Shown piece by piece: positions 46,684 to 58,459 of a DNA stretch of 64,000 nt (position 1 is its first letter; the number at the start of each line of letters is the position of its first letter). The notes under the pieces were generated by a model. It ran no database searches. It was not told the DNA's origin and saw only the letters and a list, made by a program, of their open reading frames with translations. This stretch comes from Asterella californica (taxonomy: Eukaryota > Streptophyta > Marchantiopsida > Marchantiales > Aytoniaceae), in the NCBI GenBank assembly GCA_036924285.1, contig JAYKYS010000011.1, positions 186,001 through 250,000 on the forward strand, in the 5' to 3' direction. The position numbers were made by a program, and so were the translations under genes.

Positions 46684-48556
46684 TGTCGTGTCGTGGACCG
46701 ACTCTTACATGAAATTCAAACTTCGATGCTTGTCACTCCAAAGACATTCATGAGAAAGACAAGCTAGACCCCAGCTTACGGACTTTTGGCACAACTTCGG
46801 ATCTTCGCTTTCATCGCATCAGTGGATAGAGCTCCTTGTCAGCATTCCATATGCACTTTGTCTACTTCGTTTGGACGCTTAGTGGAGAAGTTACAAGACT
46901 CGAAAGATAGAGAAAACAAGCTAGGCCCCAGCTTACGGGCTTTTGGCGCAACTTCGGATCTTCACTTTCATCACATAGATGGGTAGAGCTCGTTGTCAGT
47001 TTTCCATGGGCATCTTGTTTACTTCGTTTGGACGTCTAGTGAAAAAGTTATGCGACTCGGAAGAAGGAAAAATCAAGCTAGGCCTTAGGTTACTTGCTGA
47101 CTGGATATTTGAGGCTTCAGACGTTATATCAAAGACGCAAGGGACCTGCTTCATTTTATTAATGATTGTTAAGAGAACTTTGTACGTACAGAGACTGACG
47201 CAAGGGAGCTGCTTAAGGGACTTGCTTGTTCCTACGACTTGTCGGTGGACGTTTTGAAGAATTGGGAAGTCCAATACACGCGCGCAAGGTGTCATCGGGT
47301 TCAGATCTGTGCAGGCTACGCACAAGTTAAGACGGTTTGGAAAGAGACGGATCGGGAGTTGTGTTATGAGAGAAATTGAGACGCAGGAAGCAGATTTGAA
47401 GTTTTCAGTTATCTGTGAAGGAGAGTTGGACCGTTCGGACCGTTCCGGAGTCCAAACTTGTTGTCCTTGGATCCATCGAGATCAGAACAACGAGTTCTTC
47501 AGGAAATTGAAGACGATACGAAGTTTCATCGGGCGGTTTGGGAGTTTTGAGTGAAATTGGCTCGCATGGAAGCGCTTACATCATATTTTTGTTCGTCTAC
47601 GACCTGAGATTGGGTTGTTCTTTGCGATCGGTGAGCCAAGCTCTTCGTTCTTGGTGCCTACGTCATCAGGGAGTCTTCATGTACGCATAGGAGAAGACTG
47701 TACATGAATTGGATTGTTGGGTTGGGTGTGGTGAGCAAGTTTGAGCCGCAGAGAGCTTATTTACGTCAGTTTTTTGCAACCTACGACTAAATTTCTTGCG
47801 TGGTTTTGCAAGGGGAACTCCGAACAGCTTATTTAGGGTCTTGTTGGGTTCAGGGTAGCTAGATCTACCTACCAAAGAAGACAGATATCAGTTTAGACGA
47901 TCCGTTTGTGCGTGGTGTGCGATTTTAAGCCGCATGGAGCAGTTTTTGAAGGTTCGGTCACCTGCGATCGAAAATCAGCGATATCTCGACTATCAAGAGT
48001 TGGATCTGAAAGTTTCTTGGGTTAACAGAGTCAGCAGAAGAGACCCTATCGACATCTGAAGTCCGTTCAGCGAAAGGAGGAAGTCCACAGATAGGCTTTT
48101 TTCAATTTCTTCGCTACAGGTTTTGCTCTTTTGAGTTCGTTAGAGTTCAGGTTGGTCATATACAGCTTGTGGTAGCTAGTTTTGGCTAAGAGCTTGTACA
48201 TGGGTGTGGTTTGGACTTGGGTTTGGATTGCGTGATACTGCTGTGGCTCTGGTTGTTAGCAAAAGAAAGTTTCTCTTGCTTTGAGCTACGCTTCGGTGAT
48301 TTTGGGTCAGGTGTGTGATTCAAGGGTTGTTTTTAGGGGCTTTTGAAGCAGGTTACAGACTGCTCTGGTTTGGTTCTTAGTTCTGTGATCTTAAGAGAAA
48401 GAACCGGTAGTGTACATACATTTGGAGTGTATATATCACAGCGTTCGTTTTCGTGGTTGTTTTTCTCTGTCTTGTCTCTGTTTCAGCACACAGCATCTCC
48501 ACAGCCAAGAACCTCGCGTTTTCCTGGACATCCTTCACGTAAAATCCGACACGACA
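46684..48556 (+). repeat. 5' LTR, 1873 bp
   Basis: Matches 50983-52855 along its full length, with about ten differences in the first 180 positions by eye, so the insertion is not very young. It contains an internal tandem duplication of about 157 bp starting at AAGCTAG (46761 and 46918), with a further partial start near 47072. Confidence 0.92.
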
Positions 48557-48560
48557 TCGG

Positions 48561-48578
48561 TGGTGAACTCGACATGAA
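48561..48578 (+). promoter_or_regulatory. Putative primer-binding site
   Basis: TGGTGAACTCGAC follows the 5' LTR after four bases. It begins with TGG, complementary to a tRNA CCA end. The primer tRNA was not identified; it is not the usual initiator-Met type (TGGTATCAGAGC). Confidence 0.5.
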
Positions 48579-48713
48579 GGTCTGGGGTAGAGATATTTGT
48601 GTGTTAGAACTGGACAGAAGAGATTAGCAATCATGAACGAGGATGAGGATGGATACTATTGTTCGGGAGGATGTTGCGGATCTGGGATGATGGATTTGTA
48701 GAGAGTTGGGATC

Positions 48714-49958
48714 ATGGGAGGATGGGAGGATGGGAGGATGGGACGAGCCATGACTATGGACGGGATGGACCGATCAGAGGGTATACCAGAGATGCAGTTG
48801 GATGCAGCAACTGCACGATTGTTTCAAGCCTTCACTTTGTTTATGCGTCAAGAGCAAGAGAACCAACAAAAGGAGGCTTTGGGGAAGAAGGCGCTTGGAA
48901 GGGTGATCGACAAGTTCGATCTTTTTGGTGGGAAAGACATCTCTGAGTACTTGAGATGTTACAAGATGGAGATGGATTTGGATCAGGTACCGGAGAAGGA
49001 GATGATCGAGACGTTCGAACTCGCTGCGGTGCTTGAGATAAGGGAGCATGTGAAGGGTCTAGCAAAGCATTTTGGGAGGAATTGGGATACATTTTCACAT
49101 GCGCTGATGGAGGAGTATTTCTTGGGGAACTCAGATCGAGTAACCAAGAAATCGTTTTTGGAATGGATCAACCGATCCAGCAAAGGTTTACAACCTGCAG
49201 AGCTGTTAAAGGAGTTCGAGAGACAATTTTCTCAACTACCTGGGATGGACAAGCTAACCTTGGAGACCTACAAGATAGAGTTGTTTCTTCAAGCTGTTGA
49301 TGAACCATGGCAAGAGCGATTGGAGCTACTTCTAGAGGACAGAGAGGAAGAAGAAGGGTTGACAAGGAATTGGGAGGTTGTGCATGAAGCGGTTGAGCTT
49401 CTTGTTTGGAGACATACAAGGAAAAAGGTTACAAGATCGACACATGTGTCACTGACTACCACACTAGTTCAGGTAGTATTTGAGATTCAACATCCAATTG
49501 TGGTTGTAGAGGAGAAGGATCCAACCATCGAGGACCTACAGCAAAAGATGCAAGATCTGCAAGCTAAGGTAACTAAGTTGGAGGATAAGGGCTCATCGAT
49601 TGAGATGGTGCTTGTACCCAAATCAGCTTGGGTACATCAGTGTGTGTGGTGTGATGATACTGACCATCAACAAGACGATTGCATAGACTTTGCAGAGTCT
49701 TTGCAACGTGAGGTTATTTCTTGGGAGGATGGAAAGGTTGCATTCACAAGTACGGGTACTCTCCTTCAAGCCAACGTTGGTAAAGGAGGGATGAAGAAGT
49801 TGGTGGATGATTATCTTGCGGCACATGCAGTTGTAGCTATCGAAGTTACAAGTTATGGTGCTAGGGTTGAGGAGATTGAGCATGATCTCCATATGGATGA
49901 TTTGGATGAGCATGAAGATCTAAGCGAGCTCAAGTTGGATACTGCATCCACGATGTAG
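48714..49958 (+). CDS. Gag-like protein with one zinc knuckle
   Basis: A 414-residue frame. The N-terminus is repetitive (GGATGGGA units, giving MGGWEDGRMGR). Residues about 55-225 form a retrotransposon-gag-like helical domain: FDLFGGKDISEYLRCYKMEM, REHVKGLAKHFGRNWDTF, LKEFERQFSQLPGMDKLTLE. Residues about 265-295 are a coiled coil (IEDLQQKMQDLQAKVTKLED). A CX2CX4HX4C knuckle, CVWCDDTDHQQDDC, follows at about 310. The C-terminus is acidic. The frame ends at TAG 49956-49958. It would package element RNA. It is the only clear gene of the element and is intact; the start may be a later ATG (MTMDGMDRSEG). Confidence 0.85.
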   Translation: MGGWEDGRMGRAMTMDGMDRSEGIPEMQLDAATARLFQAFTLFMRQEQENQQKEALGKKALGRVIDKFDLFGGKDISEYLRCYKMEMDLDQVPEKEMIETFELAAVLEIREHVKGLAKHFGRNWDTFSHALMEEYFLGNSDRVTKKSFLEWINRSSKGLQPAELLKEFERQFSQLPGMDKLTLETYKIELFLQAVDEPWQERLELLLEDREEEEGLTRNWEVVHEAVELLVWRHTRKKVTRSTHVSLTTTLVQVVFEIQHPIVVVEEKDPTIEDLQQKMQDLQAKVTKLEDKGSSIEMVLVPKSAWVHQCVWCDDTDHQQDDCIDFAESLQREVISWEDGKVAFTSTGTLLQANVGKGGMKKLVDDYLAAHAVVAIEVTSYGARVEEIEHDLHMDDLDEHEDLSELKLDTASTM

Positions 49959-50222
49959 AGCGAGAAGAAAGAACAAGAAGAGATTTCTTCGGAGAAGCAA
50001 GCCGGAGAGGATAAGGTTCAACAAGAAACTATTCTTCCTGAACTGAAAATGGTGGACGATTCTTCACAAACGGACGAGATGGTTGAGATGCAAAAAGCGG
50101 ACATGGTTGATCTGGTAGTAGATATACAACAACCAGATATAGATACAATGATGGATGTGAAGGGAGGTTGGGAGGAGCGCATTCAAGATGTCAAGGTTGA
50201 ATTCATTTCATGGGAGATCTAG
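49959..50222 (+). other. In-frame acidic extension after gag TAG
   Basis: Directly after the amber stop the same frame stays open for 87 codons (SEKKEQEEISSEKQAGED, then MVDDSSQTDEMVEMQKADMV) to a second TAG at 50220-50222. The composition matches the acidic end of Gag. Either the TAG is a recent mutation or it is read through at low level. Confidence 0.55.
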
Positions 50223-50970
50223 GGTGCAACTTCAAGGGAAGTCCATGATGTCATCATTGACATCATCAAGGACGAACGACTTGCTGAAGATGAGGGAGAG
50301 TGGACAGATGCTCTCGAGACTACGGGTATAGGATGATGGGTAAGGATGGCTTACAGGGGAGAAGCCATTGTTGAAGGTGAATTGGGTTGAGAGAGTGATG
50401 CTTGGGAGGTTGTGAGGATTTTCAGAAGAAGAGATCAAGGAGGATGATGGTTGAGGAGGATATCATTGTACAGCGAGATAATGATGGTTGCGGTTGAGGA
50501 TTTTACTTGCAAGAGTGTGGTTCTTTTTTTTCAGAAAAAAAGGGAGAGGATTAGGTACGATGACATGTACAGACTTGACGTTGAGGGTTACAATCGGGAT
50601 ACGAGTGATGATTGACAAGATGAGGGATGTCTATTACGACACTTGGGTCACAAACCTCGACGATGAGGTTCTACAGGACGGATGGAAGACAATTCTATGG
50701 TATGATGGGTTATTCTTTCTATGTCTTCGCATATTGAAGATGTGTAGATTTAGAGAGGGTGATTGGATGAGAGGTTCGAGGTGAAGGTCGATGAGCATGG
50801 ATCTAGGGAGGATCATGGAAGGGTAGCAACTTCAAGATGACGATCAAGTTGCGGACTTGAGGATGAGGTTGACTGAGATGAGAGAGAGGATGACAAAATG
50901 AGAATGAGTGTGCGTGCCGGTCCACTCCTTGGTTGGTATCTCTGGTGCATACCGGAGCATGCACCGGTTT
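50223..50970 (+). other. Non-coding 3' interior of the gag-only element
   Basis: No continuous frame. The bases are rich in GATGAGG and similar words, and look like decayed continuation of the acidic coding region. No pol motif in any frame. Confidence 0.55.
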
Positions 50971-50982
50971 GGAAGGGGTGGA
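50971..50982 (+). promoter_or_regulatory. Polypurine tract
   Basis: GGAAGGGGTGGA sits directly before the 3' LTR, where plus-strand priming is expected. Confidence 0.7.
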
Positions 50983-52855
50983 TGTCGTGTTGTGGACCGG
51001 CTCCTACATGAAATTCAAACTTCGATGCTTGTCACTCCAAATACACTCATGAGAAAGACAAGCTAGACTCCAGCTTACAGACTTTTGGCACAACTTCGGA
51101 TCTTCGCTTTCATCGCATCAGTACATAGAGCTCCTTGTCAGCATTCCATAGGCACTTTGTCTACTTCGTTTGGACGCTTAGTGGAGAAGTTACAAGACTC
51201 AAAAGATGGAGAAAACAAGCTAGACCCCAGCTTACGAGCTTTTGACGCAACTTCGGATCTTCACTTTCATCACATAGATGGGTAGAGCTCGTTGTCAGTT
51301 TTCCATGGGCATCTTGTTTACTTCATTTGGACGTCTAGTGAAAGAGTTATGCGACCCGAAAGAAAGAAAAATCAAACTAGGCCCTAAGTTACTTGCTGAC
51401 TGGATATTTGAGGCTTCAGGCGTTATATCAAAGACGCAAGGGACCTGCTTCATCTTATTAATGATTGTTAAGAGAACTTTGTACGTATAGAGACTGACAC
51501 AAGGGGGCTGCTTAATGGGCTTGCTTGTTCTTGCGACTTGTCGATGGACGTTTTGGAGAATTGAGAAGTCCAATACACGCGCGCAAGGTGTCATCGGGTT
51601 CAGATCTGTGCAGGCTACGCACAAGTTAAGACGGTTTGGAAAGAGACGGATCGGGAGTTGTGTTCTGAGAGAAATTGAGACGCATGAAGCAGATTTGAGA
51701 TTTTCAGTTATCTATGAAGGAGAGTTGGACCGTTCGGGCTGTTCCAGAGTCCAAACTTGTTGTCCTTGGATCCATCGAGATCAGAACAACGAGTTCTTCA
51801 GGAAATTGAAGACGATACGAAGTTTCATTGGGCGGTTTGGGAGTTTTGAGTGAAATTGGCTCGTAGGGAAGCACTTATATCAGATTTTTGTTCGCATGCG
51901 ACCTGAGATTGGGTTGTTCTTTGCGATCGATGAGCCAAGCTCTTCGTTCTTGGTGCCTACGCGATCATGGAGTCTTCATGTACGCATAGGAGAAGACTGT
52001 ACATGAATTGGATTGTTGGTTTGGGTGTGGTGAGCAAGTTTGAGCCGCATGGAGCTGATTTACGTCAGTTTTTTGCAACCTACGACTAAATTTCTTGCGT
52101 GGTTTTGCAAGGGGAACTCCGAACAGCTTATTTAGGGTCTTGTTGGGTTCAGGGTAGCTAGATCTACCTACCAAAGAAGACGGATATCAGTTTAGACGAT
52201 CCGTTTGTGCGTGATGTGCGGTTTTAAGCCATAGAGAGCAGTTTTTGAAGGTTCGATCACCTACGACCGAAAATCAGCGATATCTCGACTATCAAGAGTC
52301 GGATCTGAAAGTTTCTTGGGTTAACAGAGTCAGCGGAAGAGACCCTATCGACATCTGAAGTCCGTTCAGCGAAAGGAGGAAGTCCACAGATAGGTCTTTT
52401 TCAATTTCTTCGCTACGGGTTTTGCTCTTTTGAGTTCGTTAGAGTTCAGGTTGGTCATATACAGCTTGTGGTAGCTAGTTTTAGCTAAGGGCTTGTACAT
52501 GGGTGTGGTTTGGACTTGGGTTTGGATCGCGTGATACTGCTATGGCTCTGGTTGTTAGCAAAGGGAAGTTTCTCTTGCTTTGAGCTACGCTTCGGTGATT
52601 TTGGGTCAGGGTTGTGATTCAAGGGTTGTTTTTAGGGGCTTTTGAAGCAGGTTACATACTACTCTGGTTTGGTTCTCAGTTCTGTGCTCTTAGGAGAAAG
52701 AACCGGTAGTGTACATACATTTGGAGTGTATATATCGCAGCGTTCGTTTTCGTGGTTGTTTTTCTCTGTCTTGTCTTTGTTTCAGCACACAGCATCTCCA
52801 CAGCCAAGAACCTCGCATTTTCTTGGACATCCTTCACGCAAAATCCGACACGACA
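50983..52855 (+). repeat. 3' LTR, 1873 bp
   Basis: Partner of 46684-48556, same length, starting TGTCGTGT and ending ACACGACA. It carries the same internal 157-bp tandem duplication. Confidence 0.92.
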
Positions 52856-53690
52856 TCGGATTCACGCGTGCTGCAATTAAACTCACACGAGAGACGCTGC
52901 ATTCATTTGCGAAACTGTGACACCACTGTAGGGTCGCACATCGCAGCCAAACGTAGGTCAAGTAGACGAAGTAGACGTACGTTTTGCAGTAAAGACAAAC
53001 AATATTAGCCGGAACAGGAATCCTTTTAGTTTCTCGTGAATTCACTTCAAGCATTATTTTTACTTCATGTTAACTCTACTCCTATTAAAGACGGAATGTA
53101 CTATTCAGATGCAAGAAATATACATGTTCAGCATCTGCCGAACACATAGAAACTGAGATGATGGTTTGTTTCATACCACTGATGATACACGTATTGTAAA
53201 ATACTATATGTACGAGTTTGAAATAAGATAACTTTGCGCTCTAATCATATTTATAGACGAGGTTAGATGGAAAGAATTCTCTGAAAGATGTGTGTGAACT
53301 GAATAGTAGTAATAACAATCAAATATGATTTTCATTTGATAACAAGATCATCTTAAACAGAGTATTTATGAATACAATGATATATTTCTGAGCGTGTTGT
53401 CGAAACTAAATAGAACATCATGTCATCTGGCTTAGCCATCGAACTTTGTATGCAAGAATATCTTTCATTTGGGAGATTTAACAGTTAAGTGTTATCATGG
53501 GATCCGTTCAAACAGGCTTGCATTCCTTGACAAAGATTAGAAAATTTTGTCATTTGTGAAGGACTATCAAATCTTGATTATGAAATAGTGTTTTACATCA
53601 GGAATTCTAGACAATGCAAGCATAATGCAGAAGGTCACTTATTAGATTATAGAAAATACTGATGGATCAACAGACGAAGGCACTAACGAT
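52856..53690. other. AT-rich spacer
   Basis: No gene or repeat recognised between the 3' LTR and the transposase relic. Confidence 0.5.
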
Positions 53691-54810
53691 GTTGTGAATG
53701 TTCTTCTCGCTCAAGCAAAGAAGCCAAAATCAGGAGCTGGAAGTCGTCCAAGAAAGAAAAAATGTTTCAACAATCACCAAAAGCATGGATGTCAATGTCA
53801 TTTCATTGCTCGACGATGGAGTTATGCTGCAGATATTTGTATCTTGACGTACCCTCAGAGGTAAGTGTATTATTTTGAAACGCTGAAAGTCGAGAACAGA
53901 TCTGTCAAACTTATGATATTAATGATGATGGATTGTTATTACATGAAATCGTGCTACTAATGTTGATATATTGTTATTACATACAGAGAGCACGTAAACT
54001 CAGCCGGCAAGTACTATCACGGATTTACACATAAAGAAAAAACATAATGGCCAGAGAAGTTTACAGTTGCACCACGTTTGAGTGTGGAGATGAAGAGTGT
54101 TCTAGAAGATTTGATTAGATCACATTGGTCGGTTGCAGATATGGTCTGTAGAGGATCTGTTGACATATGAGACATATACATGGAAGTGAATGAGCTACTA
54201 TCAAGAGATATGAGAGATGACTCAGCTTCAAAACAAGACATTCGAAACATAAAGCAAAAAATAGATGCCGGAGAATGGAAATGAGATGAGAATGATCAAA
54301 TGAGTGTTCAAAAATGAAAACGCAGGTTTCCAGAAAAAATATTACTTAATTCTCTTTACATGGGTGGTGTTGGTGGTTCAGAATTCATGCTAGCATTGCA
54401 GTCCCCGTGACAACAAACACAAATGTTAAGGTTCAGTCACGAGTGTGTACTAGCAATGGACAACATGAATGCTTATGGAGTACTGAAATCATACTTGCTT
54501 GTTATCTTACAATTGATCATTAATTTTTATTTACCGTATCGATTTTTGAGATAATTTGAAGTTTTTTATTATTTTTATTATTTTTATTATGACAGTTTTC
54601 ATTTTTCACACGGGTGGTATCCGATATGCATCAAATGGGTATATCAGTAGCTAGGTGCATCCAAGAATCTGAAAAGGCTATTCAGATCGAATAGTTTCTT
54701 CGTAAGATGAAACAAAGTGCGTTGAAACCAATGCCAACGTGGAGATCAGTTGCTATCATCATCGATTATGCACAAGCCGAGGTGAAAGCTATCAGGTGCT
54801 TAAGGATAAA
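53691..54810 (+). pseudogene. Decayed MULE/FAR1-like transposase
   Basis: Three blocks in order on the plus strand. About 53755-53862: NNHQKHGCQCHFIARRWSYA, a Cys/His-rich DNA-binding start, then (after an intron-like GTAAGT gap) EHVNSAGKYYHGFTHKEK near 53988. About 54050-54290: FTVAPRLSVEMKSVLEDLIR and QDIRNIKQKIDAGEW, with in-frame stops. About 54605-54800: VVSDMHQMGI, ESEKAIQIE and IIIDYAQAEVKAI, resembling the Asp-containing catalytic core of MULE-type transposases. Stops and AT-rich insertions interrupt the blocks. Family by remembered motif shape, so moderate confidence. Confidence 0.55.
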
Positions 54811-55100
54811 AACTCTTGATTCTTCTGAAATGTCAATGTCTGTTATCACTTTCGCACGCTTTTAGTCAGTGGTAGTTGTATGATCCTTTGAAGTTTATAC
54901 CTATGATGTTGTTGAAGTGTTTTTCCAAAAATGCAAATTATATTTTGTACATGGTATGTACGGAGAGCATGGTGTAGTGTCTCATGATTTCTTTTTTACA
55001 CCATTGTAGCATAAACGATTTCGTTCTCCAAGAAGATTTACACTAGTTACATCGTTCTAAGTTCTAAGATCTGTTCAAACTCACAAACACACTGATTTTG
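54811..55100. other. Short AT-rich spacer
   Basis: No feature seen. Confidence 0.4.
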
Positions 55101-56930
55101 CTCAAAAGTTCTTGTTAACTCAGAAAACCACGCGGCTTCTAGACCCTTCAGAAGGTGCTTTGGATCATAATACACAACTACTACTTAAAATACAACACAA
55201 ATATGCACTGAGAAGACATGGAAGACGATTACTACTCCATGATCCAAGCTTCCAGGCTTCTCATCTCAACTTCCAGAAGCAAATCTTGTCTTCTAGGAGT
55301 TCAACTCGGCTTCTGACACCCTTAGAACACTGCCACTACTCGGTATATGTCAATTACTACTCCACACACAAATTATTCTTACGATATTCTATTGATTAGA
55401 TAATTCACAAGGTGTATATCCCTTGTAGTCTTCTCATGCTTCTGTCTGTTGAAACTGTCTTCTGGCAGCACTACAATGACATTCACATCCACTGATACTC
55501 GCACAAAGCTTCTGTAACCAAATAGAAGATAGAAGGAAGATGGAAAGATGAGAGAAGAGAAGGAAGAAGAGGAAATTAACAAAAGAGGAAAAAAAAACAA
55601 TCTTCTGACATGCTTCTAGTCCGGATCCTGACTAACAAGCCATCCTTACTTGTAGTAAATTGAGGGAGAAGAACAAATATCTACTTATAGTCCAGTTGTC
55701 TTCTTGTTGAGGATGACGTCTTCTGCTGTGGTAAGAAGTAATCCTCGAGCTTCTGTGTACTTTAGGTCTTTCATCTCGAAGCAATCCAAGAGTTAATTAC
55801 CACCCACTGTCCCTTTGATCAAAAGAGCTTTTACAAGAGTTCAGACTTATGCTGACACTCTCATCGTCTAACTCTTAGACTTCCTGCTTGGTACTCAGCC
55901 AACTTCTACAAATACAGCTTATGGATTCTTCTGCTCTTGCTTCGCTGCTCTGTCTCAGGGGACCAATCTCTCATAGATACTCCGTATGTGGATCCAAAGT
56001 GCTCCACTGGATGACACAAACTTGGACACAGAACAGCTTATAACAATCACCGCCACTCAACAAGAAAACTTCTCATGAACAATTGGGTATGAATTCGATG
56101 GAACTCAATCCCTAGAAGACATATACAAAACTTATGTAAACAATATCGTCAATCCAATTCCTGAGAAGAAGTTACATTAGCTTCTGGTAGCTACTCCTTC
56201 AGCTTCCTGTCACTACCCCTCGACACACCAGACTAAACAGGGCTATACGAGGATGTTGTTCTCTGTTTACTCTGTCTACTTTTGTCTACACTCCCACGAT
56301 CCTCTCTTGGATGCGGAGGTGCAGATCTACTATGCGCATGTGTACTATGTGAGTGCGCTCTTGTGTGTCTCATGTGTGAGTGTAAAATTAAACATCAACC
56401 TCAACTTTATACAACTGTCTCTAATCGTAAGAGGGGATTCTCTCGAATCACAACCACAACCTAGAGGATGGAAAGAGCTTATTGTCAGATGATCATCTCC
56501 TCCTGGACTTTGGTTCCTCTCAGTTTTGGAAAGTCTTTCCTATTCCTACTGTAACTAACCTTGCAACATGGACAGTATCTTAAAAATACAAAAGAGTTGC
56601 TAAGCTAAAAATAACTAACTTTGATTCTCTAAAAATCAATGAGGTACAAACAGCTCACTAATGTTCCTACCTATTCTTGGTCACCATGTGTGACATCCAT
56701 GGGGTCCTCACTTATCCGAGTATCTAATTTGACTTCTAGTACCATGTGCTGCTCAGCTAGTACCTCTAGAGCGACTGAGGTGGCATCCGCCTCAGTGGCA
56801 GCCATATGTTCTTCTCTATTTGGCTCGAAGACATAAGACAACCTTGGGAAGCTGTACCCATCTGTGCTTCTAGGCTCTTCTGCAAGGCTTGTTCGTTGCT
56901 AGGAGTTGGGGCGATCTCATGGAGGTCAAA
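55101..56930 (-). mobile_element. Probable 3' LTR/UTR of the 55-64 kb gypsy element
   Basis: Non-coding and rich in CTTC/GAAGAC words, it lies 3' of the accessory frame in the minus-strand element. The purine run at 55510-55600 resembles the complement of 3770-3865. LTR ends were not located and no 5' copy is in the window. Confidence 0.45.
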
Positions 56931-56935
56931 GGCAG

Positions 56936-58278
56936 TCATTCCGTCCACTCTGAATACGTAAGAAGCCGTCTCTTCTTTTGTCTTCCAGAAGATATTTTGG
57001 CTTCTGGAGCTGCTTTGCGTGTCTTCTCTAATTCCAATGTTGTTACCACTAGGTGAACAGCTAGGTCAAACTCCTCCTTATCTGGATCTCCAACATGGGA
57101 AGGTCCAAGAGCATCGGAAGACATGGCTGTAGGGCTGAGAACTCAAGGAAGACCGTAGAGTGTCTTCATACTCTCAATCTGCCGATCCAAGTAGCGGAAC
57201 ATGTTGAACTATTCTTTAGCGTTTTTCCCATCTACGTCATGATCTTCTTGCTTCGGTATTGTGCTTCCACCTGCTGCTTCTTCTCCTCTGCAACCTTGAC
57301 TTCTGCAGCTTCTTGCTGGGCATTCCAAGTCTTCTTCTCGTCCACCAGATTAGTTAGTTTGTCCCTGTTTCTCAAGACTTCCTGCTCCTTCTGCTGAAGT
57401 CGCACTTGCAACTCCTTGTGGGTCTTCCATAGTTGAGTCATTTCCTTAACAGAGCGGAAGCTTCCGTTTTATACTTATTGGCTATCTTCTCAATGGCGCG
57501 GAGGTTAGATTCTAGAGCTTCCATCCTCTTCTTATGCGCTTCTTCCTACTGGATCAAAGTCCGAAGACCAAATCTAGGCTGAAGAGGCTTCTCATGGGCT
57601 CTAGCCCGCTTCTCCACCATCTCCATGGCTGGCTGGATCTCGGCACTGAAGAAGGCACTGAACTCTTCCAGTCTTCTTCGCATAGAAGGCGAGGTTCATG
57701 TTGACATACAGATATGGGGAAGCTTCCCTGTCTTCTTGAGGTACCTGGACCTCTTCCACCATGGTGGCTTTCTCCTTATGTATTCGGGAAGACGCCACTC
57801 GCAATGTCTTCTTTGGTGAGAGATCTCTTCTCACAACAGAGATAGACTTCTTTTCTACATAGTCACTTGTCGCAATCGAAACATGTATGCATGTTCTGTC
57901 TTCTAAAGTCTTCGAAAGACTCCATAAGGTCGTAGGAACTGATTTTCTAGTGGTCCTAGTGGCGAGGATGTCTACTTGAGATTCTGACTACGATCCGGAG
58001 TGGATGGTGGGGTAAGAAGTACTTGTCCCAAGAACACTCTTAGGTCCCATCCTCCTTGATGACGAGGCGTCTTCTATGCCGCTGAAATCATCCGCTTGAC
58101 CGATGATCTTCTTCTGGGTTGTGTCTGGTCCTTCCTTAGGCACTAGAATTGGAGGAGAAGACATGGCACCTGCCCGGCCTTCCTCCTCTAAAGTCTCATC
58201 CTTGACTTCTTCTTGTCTCACTATCTCTCTTCTAGAAGACGTCCATCTTCCGGCTTCGGAAGAAGTTTGCTTCTTCAA
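56936..58278 (-). pseudogene. Accessory coiled-coil frame 3' of pol (broken)
   Basis: Downstream of integrase on the same strand. Pieces: 58278-57988 (MKKQTSSEAGRWTSSRREIV, acidic and Ser-rich), 57834-57601 (SPKKTLRVASSRIHKEKATM), 57441-57232 (heptad-like coiled coil QLWKTHKELQVRLQQKEQEV), about 57200-57130 (FRYLDRQIESMKTLYGLP) and 57124-56936 (DKEEFDLAVHLVVTTLELEK). The last two match the plus-strand relic at 2.6-2.8 kb. Position 3' of pol and a lack of known enzyme motifs set it apart from gag/pol; function unknown. Several stops and frameshifts break this copy. Confidence 0.6.
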
Positions 58279-58459
58279 AAATCTGTCTTAAGTTCATCTT
58301 CCTACTAAGGAGAGTGTAAACTAAAATAACAAGGTTAATTCAATTATATAGACACAACATTAACTTAAAATTTAAAAAATATCTCAAACTTGTAAACTAT
58401 CGACACCACATACGCCCACCCTCACATGTTTGCATCCTCGCAAACATAGAAGTTAATCT

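Larger units (their letters stand above)
46684..52855 (+). mobile_element. Complete gag-only LTR retrotransposon, 6172 bp
   Basis: Two direct repeats of equal length (1873 bp) bound a 2.4-kb interior that encodes a Gag-like protein but no protease, RT, RNase H or integrase. Ends are TGTCGTGT and ACACGACA, an 8-bp perfect inverted terminus. A primer-binding-like TGGTGAACTCGAC starts four bases after the 5' LTR, and a purine tract GGAAGGGGTGGA precedes the 3' LTR. Flanks are CCGG before and TCGG after, only an imperfect target duplication. Without pol it must depend on proteins from another element. The relic at 1-1395 is an older member. Confidence 0.9.

Noticed and set aside
55379..55600. Ser/Phe-rich minus-strand frame
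   Set aside because: Translation of a purine/pyrimidine-biased run in LTR-like DNA.
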